Assembly: GCF_030817275.1 (NCBI RefSeq)
Contig: NZ_JAUSZD010000002.1
Coordinates: 1,488,001 to 1,552,000 of the forward strand
Origin: Paenibacillus sp. V4I7
GTDB taxonomy: Bacteria; Bacillota; Bacilli; Paenibacillales; NBRC-103111
Reading direction: 5' to 3'
DNA length: 64,000 nt
Below are positions 45,898 through 53,721 of this stretch, piece by piece (position 1 is the stretch's first letter; the number at the start of each line of letters is the position of its first letter). Made by a program: the position numbers and the translations under genes. The notes beneath the pieces were generated by a model. The model was not told where the DNA came from. It did no database searches and worked only from the letters and a program-made list of their open reading frames with translations.

Positions 45898-46749
45898 TTA
45901 GGGTGTGATCGTGCTCCATAGATCTCTTACTACGCGCTGCAAGTACAGAGACTGCTGCCATCGGTCACTAATCTCTTTGTTCCTCCCGCTTGCTTCATTC
46001 GTTGTTATTGCATAAGGGGGAGGACCTAGTTCAATTACGACTGGGAATACATCATTTGTATTAGCCTGAAGCAGCCAATTTTTCATTCCCAATTGCCACC
46101 ATTTAATAAAATGGGAGAACATGGGATGATTTTGTTCCTCACCAGGGTCAATTTGTATTTGCTCTCCGTTCGATATTCGTGTATGTATGCTAGAAGTGTT
46201 CGAAAGTAATGAAAGAAGTAACTCGTCCGCTTCTTGAGAAACAGTATGCAGTTCCCCAGCGACGATGTAATGGGAAAAGTCGATTGTTAAAGGTAGAGAC
46301 TTTAGTTCTCTAACGTATTCAACGGTACGTATTAAATCTTGGGTAATAGTACCCCTATGTGTTTCAATGAAAACAGGAATTCCCGCATCTTTAGACAGTT
46401 GCTCAATTCCCTTCAAGAGCTGAATGGCAGATTGACCTGTCATGAATGGTTGCATGACTTGTGCATTAATAAATCCAATACCGCCAAAGGCTTTTGCTCT
46501 TTCTAGGAAGTCAGCTAGATCCTCGTACGATTTAGGGTAAGCGTTTACACTAAACGAAAGGCGATACTTGTCCAATAGATGTTTCCAGTAATCAGCTTTC
46601 TCGGGTGCAGGAAGGAATCCATTAATGCCGTCAAAACCATTGCTAGCGATTAAGGTTATTTTCTCTTCGTCAGACAATGTGTTTCCTTCAAAAACATCTA
46701 GATTATCCATCGCCCACCAAGACATTTGAACCTCTAATTGATTGTTCAT
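45898..46749 (-). CDS. Sugar isomerase/epimerase-like TIM barrel
   Basis: A 283-residue protein. ATG 46749 (MNNQLEVQMSWWAM) has AGAGGTGA 6 nt upstream; a GTG three codons earlier overlaps that RBS. Metal-ligand motifs of the AP_endonuc_2/xylose-isomerase-like family are present: VFIETHRG, LTIDFSHY, IHTRISNG and VIELGPPPY. It lies 37 nt upstream of the fdhA-like gene in the same operon. The substrate is unknown. Confidence 0.75.
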   Translation of the reverse strand: MNNQLEVQMSWWAMDNLDVFEGNTLSDEEKITLIASNGFDGINGFLPAPEKADYWKHLLDKYRLSFSVNAYPKSYEDLADFLERAKAFGGIGFINAQVMQPFMTGQSAIQLLKGIEQLSKDAGIPVFIETHRGTITQDLIRTVEYVRELKSLPLTIDFSHYIVAGELHTVSQEADELLLSLLSNTSSIHTRISNGEQIQIDPGEEQNHPMFSHFIKWWQLGMKNWLLQANTNDVFPVVIELGPPPYAITTNEASGRNKEISDRWQQSLYLQRVVRDLWSTITP

Positions 46750-46985
46750 GTTTCTCACCTCTTTTCTCGACGTTCATAGGGATTGTAAGTGACATCCATC
46801 TCACAATCTATAGTGTATGTTGAATTTCATATAGAAAGAAGTAATAATCTTGCTTTTTTTTCATGTAATCCTGCTATTATGAAGATTATTTTTGGTGCTA
46901 ATTGTTTAAATAATATAAATCGTCTACTATGTAGTTGTATAAATGCTGCTATTATCAGATGAATGATTGGAGGAGCTGAAATCCA

Positions 46986-47096
46986 ATGTTTCAATCATCG
47001 GTGGAACATCCCAAATACCAAAATATAGAACCAGGCATTATCATCGCTGACCATTTCAATGAAACGGACACCTATTCTACCAAGTGACCACAAGGT
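46986..47096 (+). pseudogene. N-terminal part of the AraC gene cut off by TGA
   Basis: A good start lies here: GGAGGAG at 46969-46975 and ATG 46986, reading MFQSSVEHPKYQNI for 33 codons. TGA at 47085-47087 then interrupts, and the same frame continues into the AraC gene. A CGA-to-TGA change would explain it (STK-stop-PQGMKDW). Without the stop, the gene would encode 269 residues, a normal size for a cupin-AraC regulator. Confidence 0.7.
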
Positions 47097-47795
47097 ATGA
47101 AGGACTGGCTGCTCACGTATACGCTAGGGGGTCAAGGGTATTTCAGTGTCAATGGTAAGACAATCTATTGTAGTCCAAACCAAGTTGTTCTCTTAAGACC
47201 GGGAGTACCTCATCAATATGGTACATCCCATGGACAAACCTGGAATTTTGTATGGGCTCATTTTTCATCTCAATTGTTTGAAGCCCATTTGTTGCCTTTA
47301 GAAGATTTGATTATCCAAACCATTAATACAGATTCCACACGTAAGCGTATATATCGTGCCGTCAAGAAAGTCATAGCTGATTCTCGCGAACGCAATGTTT
47401 TATGGCATGAGCTTTGCAAGAATGCACTAAGTGATATCCTACTCCTTTTGACTGTCAATCAATCCAAAAAAACGGACCCTCGTGTCCAAGAGACACTCAA
47501 TCTTCTCTCAGAAAGAATGCGAGAAACCATTAAAATTGAAGTAGTAGCTAAAATAATCGGCGTCTCATCATCCCGGCTTTCCCATCTCTTCAAAGAAAAC
47601 ACCGGATTTTCTATCATAGAAACATTGAACCGAATGCGACTAGATCAAGCTGCTCTTCTGTTACAACATACAAATCGAACCGCGTCAGAGGTTTCATTAG
47701 ACGTTGGTTTTCAGAATTACAACCATTTCGCAAAATTATTTCATTCGCGTTTCGGAGTAAATCCAAGCAAGTTAAGAAACGAATTGATTAGTTAA
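47097..47795 (+). CDS. AraC-family regulator, N-terminus interrupted
   Basis: A 232-codon open part of a cupin-AraC regulator from the first ATG after the TGA. Sensor residues (YTLGGQGYFSVNGK, LLRPGVPHQYG) and the C-terminal HTH pair (VVAKIIGVSSSRLSHLF, VSLDVGFQNYNHFAKLF) are intact. No clear RBS precedes ATG 47097. The protein is made only by re-initiation or read-through, or the gene is dead. It stands between the isomerase-dehydrogenase operon and the GH88 operon and could have controlled either one. Confidence 0.75.
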   Translation: MKDWLLTYTLGGQGYFSVNGKTIYCSPNQVVLLRPGVPHQYGTSHGQTWNFVWAHFSSQLFEAHLLPLEDLIIQTINTDSTRKRIYRAVKKVIADSRERNVLWHELCKNALSDILLLLTVNQSKKTDPRVQETLNLLSERMRETIKIEVVAKIIGVSSSRLSHLFKENTGFSIIETLNRMRLDQAALLLQHTNRTASEVSLDVGFQNYNHFAKLFHSRFGVNPSKLRNELIS

Positions 47796-47850
47796 ACCTC
47801 TTCATTACAATAGGAGACAATGTCTCTATTTGTGAATAAAGAGGTTTTTT
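47795..47850 (+). terminator. Intrinsic terminator of the AraC gene
   Basis: AACCTCTT pairs with AAGAGGTT, with inner GAGAC/GTCTC pairing, and is followed by a T-run. Confidence 0.8.
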
Positions 47851-47912
47851 ATCTAGGATGTATCCACCATATATAAGGTTTGCAACATATAAGGAATCGA
47901 AAAAAGTAACAA

Positions 47913-47927
47913 AGAAAACGTTCACAA
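47913..47927 (-). promoter_or_regulatory. Candidate cre site upstream of the GH88 operon
   Basis: TTGTGAACGTTTTCT on the minus strand fits cre with one mismatch. A TATAAT box lies downstream at about 48018. Confidence 0.3.
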
Positions 47928-48070
47928 ACTAGTAGTAATCTATATAACATCAATGGGTTGTGCAAAATAACAACATTTCGGTGTCAACCAGCAAAACTAA
48001 AAAATGACCTTGTGCCTTATAATAGGAATATCGGTATCAGTTAACGAAGACAAATAAGGATGTGAACATA

Positions 48071-48976
48071 GTGGAATATACCACATTTGGCAAAACGGGA
48101 GTTCGAGTTTCGAAGCTAGGTCTTGGGGGCGCTCCGCTTGGCGGGGATTACGGTCCGGTCACGGATGAACAAGTAACTGAGGTGATCGATCGGGCCTTAG
48201 AGCTCGGGGTCAACTTTATCGATACAGCACCGTTATATGGAAGAGGAGAAAGCGAACGCCGTATTGGGAAAGCGCTGCAGGGCAAGAGGGAGAAAGTATT
48301 TCTTGCGAGCAAAGCTGTTATGCGGGGTGAGTCCTATTCGTACGACAATACGATTCGTTCTGTGGAGGAGAGTCTTAAGCGCCTAGGGACAGATTATCTG
48401 GATCTCATTCAAATGCACGAGCTTTCCGAGTCGAACACGGAAATTGGAATGAACGAAACGATCCCCGCCTTTCTTAAACTGAAGGAGCAGGGAAAGGTTC
48501 GCGCCATTGGGGTCAATGCATTTGATCCGTCTCTGTTGCTACCATTTATTCGATCAGGACATATCGATTCGATACAGACGTTCTGTCGTTATATGCTTAT
48601 CGATTATACGGCCATGGATGAGCTTCTGCCGACTGCCCGAGAGCATGGCGTATCCGTTATTAATGGAAGCGTTCTCGGAATGGGGCTCCTTGCGGATAAT
48701 CCAGCACCATTTATTAAGAAAGATTCGCCTCTAGTTAAAGAAGCGGAGCGTCGAATCCAAGAGATAGCCTTCTTACGGAAGACGGAGCCCAAAGGGTTGA
48801 TTGAGCCTGCTATGCGGTTTAGCCTTTCTAGTCCGGACATTACAGTAACATTAACTGGAACGACTTCGTTATGCTCACTTGCCCTTAATGCAAGCTATAG
48901 CGATGGAGTTGGCTTACCTCAGGATGAATTAGATCGATTGCTTACTTTATTTCCAGGTCAGCCAATAACATGGTAA
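48071..48976 (+). CDS. Aldo/keto reductase, L-fucose/L-galactose dehydrogenase-like
   Basis: A 301-residue TIM-barrel oxidoreductase. GTG 48071 (VEYTTFGKTG) has AAGGA 10 nt upstream; GTG 48062 is too close. Signatures are GVRVSKLGLGGAPLGG, FIDTAPLYGRGESE with the catalytic Asp and Tyr, ASKA with the Lys, and IQMHEL with the His. The APLG and DTAPLYG variants and the VINGSVLGMGLL segment resemble L-galactose and L-fucose dehydrogenases. With the lactonase and mutarotase downstream, it probably oxidises a free 6-deoxy or L-sugar to its lactone using NAD(P). It is the first gene of a five-gene operon. Confidence 0.82.
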   Translation: MEYTTFGKTGVRVSKLGLGGAPLGGDYGPVTDEQVTEVIDRALELGVNFIDTAPLYGRGESERRIGKALQGKREKVFLASKAVMRGESYSYDNTIRSVEESLKRLGTDYLDLIQMHELSESNTEIGMNETIPAFLKLKEQGKVRAIGVNAFDPSLLLPFIRSGHIDSIQTFCRYMLIDYTAMDELLPTAREHGVSVINGSVLGMGLLADNPAPFIKKDSPLVKEAERRIQEIAFLRKTEPKGLIEPAMRFSLSSPDITVTLTGTTSLCSLALNASYSDGVGLPQDELDRLLTLFPGQPITW

Positions 48977-48993
48977 TAGGAGGATGTTGAAGA

Positions 48994-50139
48994 ATGTCTA
49001 ATGTAAATGCAAGCATTGGAACGGATGCAACGCGTGCATCATGGCTAGACCAAGTTTGGGATAACATCATCGGCAAAGTGGAACGAATGAGTCATTCCGT
49101 CGGCGCTGATTTTCCATATATATCATACAATGGGAAATATAAGAGTGAGCAAGCAGATTGGTGGACGAATGGGTTCTGGCCGGGCTTGATGTGGCTGGTG
49201 TATCGTGAGAATAAGGTTGAAGAACTCAAAGATACAGCTGCACAGATCGAGGCCTTAATGGACCCGGTACTTACCGACTATTACCCACTGCATCATGACG
49301 TAGGGTTTATGTGGAGCTTATCTTCCGTGGCGCAGTATAAGCTGCTTGGTTGTGAAATTTCGAAGCGGAGAGCCATGACGGCAGCCAGTCATCTGGTTGG
49401 GCGTTACAATGCGAAAGGCCAGTTCATTCGAGCTTGGAACCAGCCGGAGCGGGTTGGTTGGGCGATTATTGACTGCATGATGAATCTGCCGTTGCTATAT
49501 TGGGCGAGCCTAGAGTCGGGTGACCCTCGTTTTCGGCATATTGCCGCACTTCATGCGGATACGACTTTGCGTGAATTTCTTCGTCCAGATGGATCGTCAC
49601 ACCATATTGTGTGCTTCGATCCTGAGTCCGGAGAAAGACAAGAAGCGCTCGGTGGACAAGGCTACTCGCCGGATTCAGCATGGTCCCGCGGAACCGCATG
49701 GGCGTTATACGGCATGGCACTAAGCGCACGCTACACGGGATATCAACGTTATATCGATGCAGCTAAGCGTTCAGCGCATTTTTTCCTGGCCAATGTTCCT
49801 GAAGATGGTTTACCGCCATGGGATTTCCGGGCCCCTTGGGAAGATGGAATGGCGATGGACTCAAGCGCGTCAGCTTGCGCAGCCAGCGGCATGATGGAGT
49901 TGAGTTTGTTGCTGCCGAAGAGCGAGTCTGAGCTATATCGAAGTGCTGCTGAGAAGCTGATTTTTAAATTAAATGAAAAATACACAGCTTGGGATGATCC
50001 GAACGAGGAAGCGATTCTTCGGATGGGAACTGCCAATCGACCTAAGAAAACGCACGTGAACGTACCGATGATCTACGGGGACTATTTCTTCGCAGAAGCC
50101 GTTTGTAAGCTGCGCGGCGTACAAGATACATTCTGGTAG
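48994..50139 (+). CDS. GH88 unsaturated glucuronyl hydrolase
   Basis: A 381-residue cytoplasmic (alpha/alpha)6 enzyme. Candidate catalytic aspartates are Asp102 in HHDVGFM and Asp160 in WAIIDCMMN, with spacing close to that of the characterised unsaturated glucuronyl hydrolases. GYSPDSAWSRGTAWALYG is also conserved. It removes the 4,5-unsaturated uronic acid left by polysaccharide lyases, so it matches the secreted lyases in the window. It lies 17 nt behind the reductase and 11 nt before the next gene. Confidence 0.9.
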   Translation: MSNVNASIGTDATRASWLDQVWDNIIGKVERMSHSVGADFPYISYNGKYKSEQADWWTNGFWPGLMWLVYRENKVEELKDTAAQIEALMDPVLTDYYPLHHDVGFMWSLSSVAQYKLLGCEISKRRAMTAASHLVGRYNAKGQFIRAWNQPERVGWAIIDCMMNLPLLYWASLESGDPRFRHIAALHADTTLREFLRPDGSSHHIVCFDPESGERQEALGGQGYSPDSAWSRGTAWALYGMALSARYTGYQRYIDAAKRSAHFFLANVPEDGLPPWDFRAPWEDGMAMDSSASACAASGMMELSLLLPKSESELYRSAAEKLIFKLNEKYTAWDDPNEEAILRMGTANRPKKTHVNVPMIYGDYFFAEAVCKLRGVQDTFW

Positions 50140-50150
50140 GGGGAAGCAAA

Positions 50151-52085
50151 ATGACACAGACAAACAAATCCAATCCCTTAGCGGGTGCCATCTATGCACG
50201 GGATTCATGGGCAGCGCCAACATGGGCGCTCACGGAGCGGAAGTTAATCGATACACTGAACGAGGCCGCGGTGGAATATGTTCGTCGCTATACGCGGGAA
50301 GATGGGACGATCGTTTGGCGTGAAGATTGGCCAGGGATGGACGGATCGGATGATCCTTATGAAGCGTTCATGAATTTATCCCTGCTTTACGCACTCGGGG
50401 GCAATGAAGAGATTCTACGTTTGTCCCGCCTTATGTTTGATGCGATTACCTGGCAATGGACCGAATATGGCCAGATTCATAATGAATTTGATGCTTATTA
50501 TGATTGGATGCACCATGGCGAGGGCTCCTTATATCTCTATTTCCTTGGCTTGTCCGATCCGCATTTGCTAAAGAACAGTCAGCGAGCGGTCAAGTTTGCC
50601 GAGTTATATACCGGTAAGAATCCGGAAGTTCCGAACTATGATGCAGAACGAAAGCTGATGCGCTCGCCAATTACAGGCAGTAAGGGACCGCGCTTTCAGA
50701 TGACAGAAGAGGACTGGGTAACACATCGAGGTGTGCTCGATGATTATTTGGCACCATTCGAGGATATTCCTGGTGTTGACTTCGCAAGCGGTAAGTGTAA
50801 ATGGTCAGACGATACCATTTACGGTGAGATCATTACCAGAATGAATGAACGGAAAGCGAAGGGAGACGTCCCGCTTAATTTGAACGCAACGGGGTTGATT
50901 ACGAATGCTTTCATGTACACAGGCGATGAAAAGTATCGACAGTGGGTGCTGGAGTACTTGGCCGCTTGGGAAGAGCGCACACTGCGTAACGACGGTTTGA
51001 CACCAGACAACGTGGGATTAAGCGACATTATTGGAGAGTACAACGATGGCAAATGGTGGGGTGGTTACTACGGCTACCGTTGGCCGCACGGTTTTATGTC
51101 CATCATTGAACCGCTCACAAATGCTGGCATGAACGCTGTACTACTGACAGGAGATCGGAGTAAGTTAGATTTGGCACGTTCACAATTGGACCGTAATTGG
51201 GATCTAGGGAAAGAAATCAATGGAAAATGGCACGTTCCGAATAAGCATTTTGATGCCGGCTGGACGGACTTCCGAATCCAAGTTCCAACCTACCCGATTT
51301 ATTTATGGACGATATCGATGGCCGAGGAAGATGCGGCACGTGTTGACCGTATTCCCTATGAAGACCATTTTCGATTGATTGATATGCCCACCATCTCAGG
51401 CAGAAATCCAGTAACCCGTAAGGAAACAAAGCATTTTATTGCTAATACAGTACCTTGGTACTTATATATGCGAGGGCAATTCCCTGACTATCCAGAGCGG
51501 ATTTTGCAGCAGAATCTGGAGATGATCGCGATCCAATTGGAGAAGCTTCGATCTCCAGAGGGCGATCCTGCCAGCTGGGATTGGGATTCACCCTATAGTA
51601 TTCATATGTGGCAGGAATATTCACCTGTCTATTTCGAAGGATTACTGCAAATGATGCTAGGCGCTCCCATGCACATTTCCCACGGTGGCTTACAGCATGC
51701 CAGAGTACGTTATTTCGATGCCGCCCTTAAACGATGCGGTCTTCCAGAGGACGTCGGTGCTTTGGTGGAATCGCTTGGTGATGAGTTTGTAACCCTAACA
51801 TTTGTGAATCTATCAGCGTTCAAGGAACGTGAAGTGATCGTACAAGCGGGCAGCTTCGGTGAGCACCAGTTTACCTATATGGAGAGCTTTAATCAAAGCG
51901 GTCAAAAGATTGGCGAGGGAGAGCTCGATGGGAAATGGTTACCGGTTACCCTTGCTCCAGGAGCAGGCATTCAATTGAAGCTTCATATGAAACGCTATAT
52001 GAATCAACCGACCTATGAGACGCCATGGAGTGCAGAAGTGGCAGGGGGGACGGCTAAGTTTATCCGAGGCCGTAACCAAGTATAG
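50151..52085 (+). CDS. Uncharacterised 644-residue cytoplasmic protein in the uronate/deoxy-sugar operon
   Basis: I do not recognise the family. The protein has no signal peptide. It has many aromatic and acidic patches (REDWPGMDGSDDPYEAFMN, HNEFDAYYDWMHHGEGSLY, WWGGYYGYRWPHGF, WQEYSPVYFEG) arranged like the repeating helices of an (alpha/alpha) barrel, and a beta-sandwich-like C-terminus from about 560. Such a layout is common in glycoside hydrolases and lyases. GGGGGAAGC precedes the ATG, 11 nt behind GH88. It probably acts on an oligosaccharide together with GH88 (inference). Confidence 0.65.
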   Translation: MTQTNKSNPLAGAIYARDSWAAPTWALTERKLIDTLNEAAVEYVRRYTREDGTIVWREDWPGMDGSDDPYEAFMNLSLLYALGGNEEILRLSRLMFDAITWQWTEYGQIHNEFDAYYDWMHHGEGSLYLYFLGLSDPHLLKNSQRAVKFAELYTGKNPEVPNYDAERKLMRSPITGSKGPRFQMTEEDWVTHRGVLDDYLAPFEDIPGVDFASGKCKWSDDTIYGEIITRMNERKAKGDVPLNLNATGLITNAFMYTGDEKYRQWVLEYLAAWEERTLRNDGLTPDNVGLSDIIGEYNDGKWWGGYYGYRWPHGFMSIIEPLTNAGMNAVLLTGDRSKLDLARSQLDRNWDLGKEINGKWHVPNKHFDAGWTDFRIQVPTYPIYLWTISMAEEDAARVDRIPYEDHFRLIDMPTISGRNPVTRKETKHFIANTVPWYLYMRGQFPDYPERILQQNLEMIAIQLEKLRSPEGDPASWDWDSPYSIHMWQEYSPVYFEGLLQMMLGAPMHISHGGLQHARVRYFDAALKRCGLPEDVGALVESLGDEFVTLTFVNLSAFKEREVIVQAGSFGEHQFTYMESFNQSGQKIGEGELDGKWLPVTLAPGAGIQLKLHMKRYMNQPTYETPWSAEVAGGTAKFIRGRNQV

Positions 52086-52113
52086 GAGTAAGAATGAGGA
52101 GTGTATGTAATCC

Positions 52114-52998
52114 ATGACATCTATTCGTCAATCATTTACAAGTGATGTTAACCATGCCTATCTCGATAGCCATGTCCACTTCTGGAGGCTGGAGCGTGGC
52201 GATTATCATTGGCTTACACCTAGCAATCCAGTTCTTTACCAAAATTATGTACCATCAGATCTGTTTGGTCTTGAAGATGCTAATGCTTTACGTGGAATTA
52301 TCGCCGTACAGGCGGCACCTACAATTGCTGAGACGGAATATTTACTTGAGCTAGCAGGTGAAAATGAGCGAATCCTCGGTGTCGTTGGTTGGCTTGATCC
52401 TTTCGCAGATTCATTCGCTGATGAATATAGACGTTTACGTAACAATCTGCAATTTGTTGGGATCAGGTTGGACCGTTCCGTCTTCGTGCCGAACACAGAG
52501 CAAGTGTCGGATCGCTTGCTAAAGCATCTTCGTCTATTGGAGGAAGATGCTTTTCCCATCGACCTGCTGATCGGACCGGAAAATATGCCAACCGTAATTA
52601 AATACTTAAAGTCCGTACCTAACTTAAAGGCGGTTATTAACCATCTAGGCGGTCCGCCTATTCGTACTGGTGAAATCGAGCAATGGTCGGCATACATCGA
52701 TGAGTTATCCGCATTTCCTAATGTGTATTGTAAATGGTCGGGTATGATCACACCGGCTGGCGGAATGAATCCACATCTGTTAGCACCTTATATCCGTCAC
52801 ACTGCGGAGCGATTTGGGCCTAATCGCATCATGTTCGGTAGTGACTGGCCGGTAGCTTTGATGGCAGGTACCTATAACAATGTTGTTCAATTCTTCGAGC
52901 AGTTGCTGCCTAAACAATGGAGCGATGAGGAGCGTGCAAATGTACGCATGCACAATGCGAAAGTATTCTATTTTGGCAATGAGGATAGCGAAGCCTGA
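52114..52998 (+). CDS. Amidohydrolase-2 lactonase (L-fuconolactone/L-rhamnonolactone type)
   Basis: A 294-residue TIM-barrel hydrolase of COG3618. It has the N-terminal metal motif DSHVHFW, the central HLGGPP and the C-terminal MFGSDWPV with the catalytic Asp. Relatives open L-fucono-1,5-lactone or L-rhamnono-1,4-lactone to the acid. It follows the 644-residue protein by 28 nt and overlaps the mutarotase gene as TGATG. No dehydratase for the resulting acid is encoded in the window. Confidence 0.85.
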   Translation: MTSIRQSFTSDVNHAYLDSHVHFWRLERGDYHWLTPSNPVLYQNYVPSDLFGLEDANALRGIIAVQAAPTIAETEYLLELAGENERILGVVGWLDPFADSFADEYRRLRNNLQFVGIRLDRSVFVPNTEQVSDRLLKHLRLLEEDAFPIDLLIGPENMPTVIKYLKSVPNLKAVINHLGGPPIRTGEIEQWSAYIDELSAFPNVYCKWSGMITPAGGMNPHLLAPYIRHTAERFGPNRIMFGSDWPVALMAGTYNNVVQFFEQLLPKQWSDEERANVRMHNAKVFYFGNEDSEA

Positions 52999-53666
52999 TG
53001 CATAGACACCTCTATTACTCGCAACTTCGCAAAGGGATGGAGAACGAATTCCAGCAATTCGTCAAGGCAGATACACATGCGCTGCATAAAGAATGGGCAG
53101 CGTTAGGACTATCGAATGTCTCGGTTTTCGCTTGCGATCTGTATGTTTGCGTCTATGCCGAGGTATCAGGTGGCTCGCGTGTTCAAGTTTGGGATTGGCC
53201 AGTTTCTTTCGACCGATACTTAGAGAAGTGGCCAACTGAACCTGATCATGATGTCTATTCTAGTGAGACGATGCACAGGCTAGCGATCCCCATGATAGAC
53301 GTTTTTCACGACGGGTTGTCAGAAAACACGGATTTCTGGAGCGGCAGCCGATCGGTCGAGGAGCGGGTTGGCTCAATAGCCAGATTGAAACCAGAAATGG
53401 CTTCGAGCTATATCTTTTATCATTATCAGAAGCAGGAAGAGTCCCCAGATAGCTTTAATTCAACTTATATGATCGGTTCTTTTGGCAGGTTTTTATTCTC
53501 CTATCACGAGTTACCTTCTAGGATCAGTACAAGGAAACGCCAAGGATTACTAACAACCAAACATTCTCCGGACAATTGGCATGAGGTGATGCTGCCACAT
53601 TTCGAGCCTTGGAAAGAAGCACCGGATGAGAAGCAATTTTGGCGTAAAATGGAGCGGCTAATGTGA
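52998..53666 (+). CDS. Fused double L-rhamnose/L-fucose mutarotase-like protein
   Basis: A 222-residue protein, about twice the length of RhaM. The N-terminal half (YYSQLRKGMENEFQQF, VFACDLYVCVYAE, IPMIDVFH) and the C-terminal half (VGSIARLKPEMASSYIFYHY, FGRFLFSYHE, FWRKMERL) each look like a dimeric alpha-beta barrel of the mutarotase type. The family interconverts sugar anomers, which would feed the reductase with the right form. The start overlaps the lactonase stop (TGATG), so translation is coupled. The halves have diverged, and one may be inactive. Confidence 0.65.
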   Translation: MHRHLYYSQLRKGMENEFQQFVKADTHALHKEWAALGLSNVSVFACDLYVCVYAEVSGGSRVQVWDWPVSFDRYLEKWPTEPDHDVYSSETMHRLAIPMIDVFHDGLSENTDFWSGSRSVEERVGSIARLKPEMASSYIFYHYQKQEESPDSFNSTYMIGSFGRFLFSYHELPSRISTRKRQGLLTTKHSPDNWHEVMLPHFEPWKEAPDEKQFWRKMERLM

Positions 53667-53715
53667 CAACTGCCGGTTATGAGTCAAGTGACTCTTAACC
53701 GGCAGTTGCGATTTT
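53667..53715. terminator. Bidirectional terminator between convergent operons
   Basis: CAACTGCCGGTTA pairs perfectly with TAACCGGCAGTTG, with an inner AGTCA/TGACT pair. It serves the mutarotase gene on plus and the kinase gene on minus. Confidence 0.85.
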
Positions 53716-53721
53716 AAGCTC

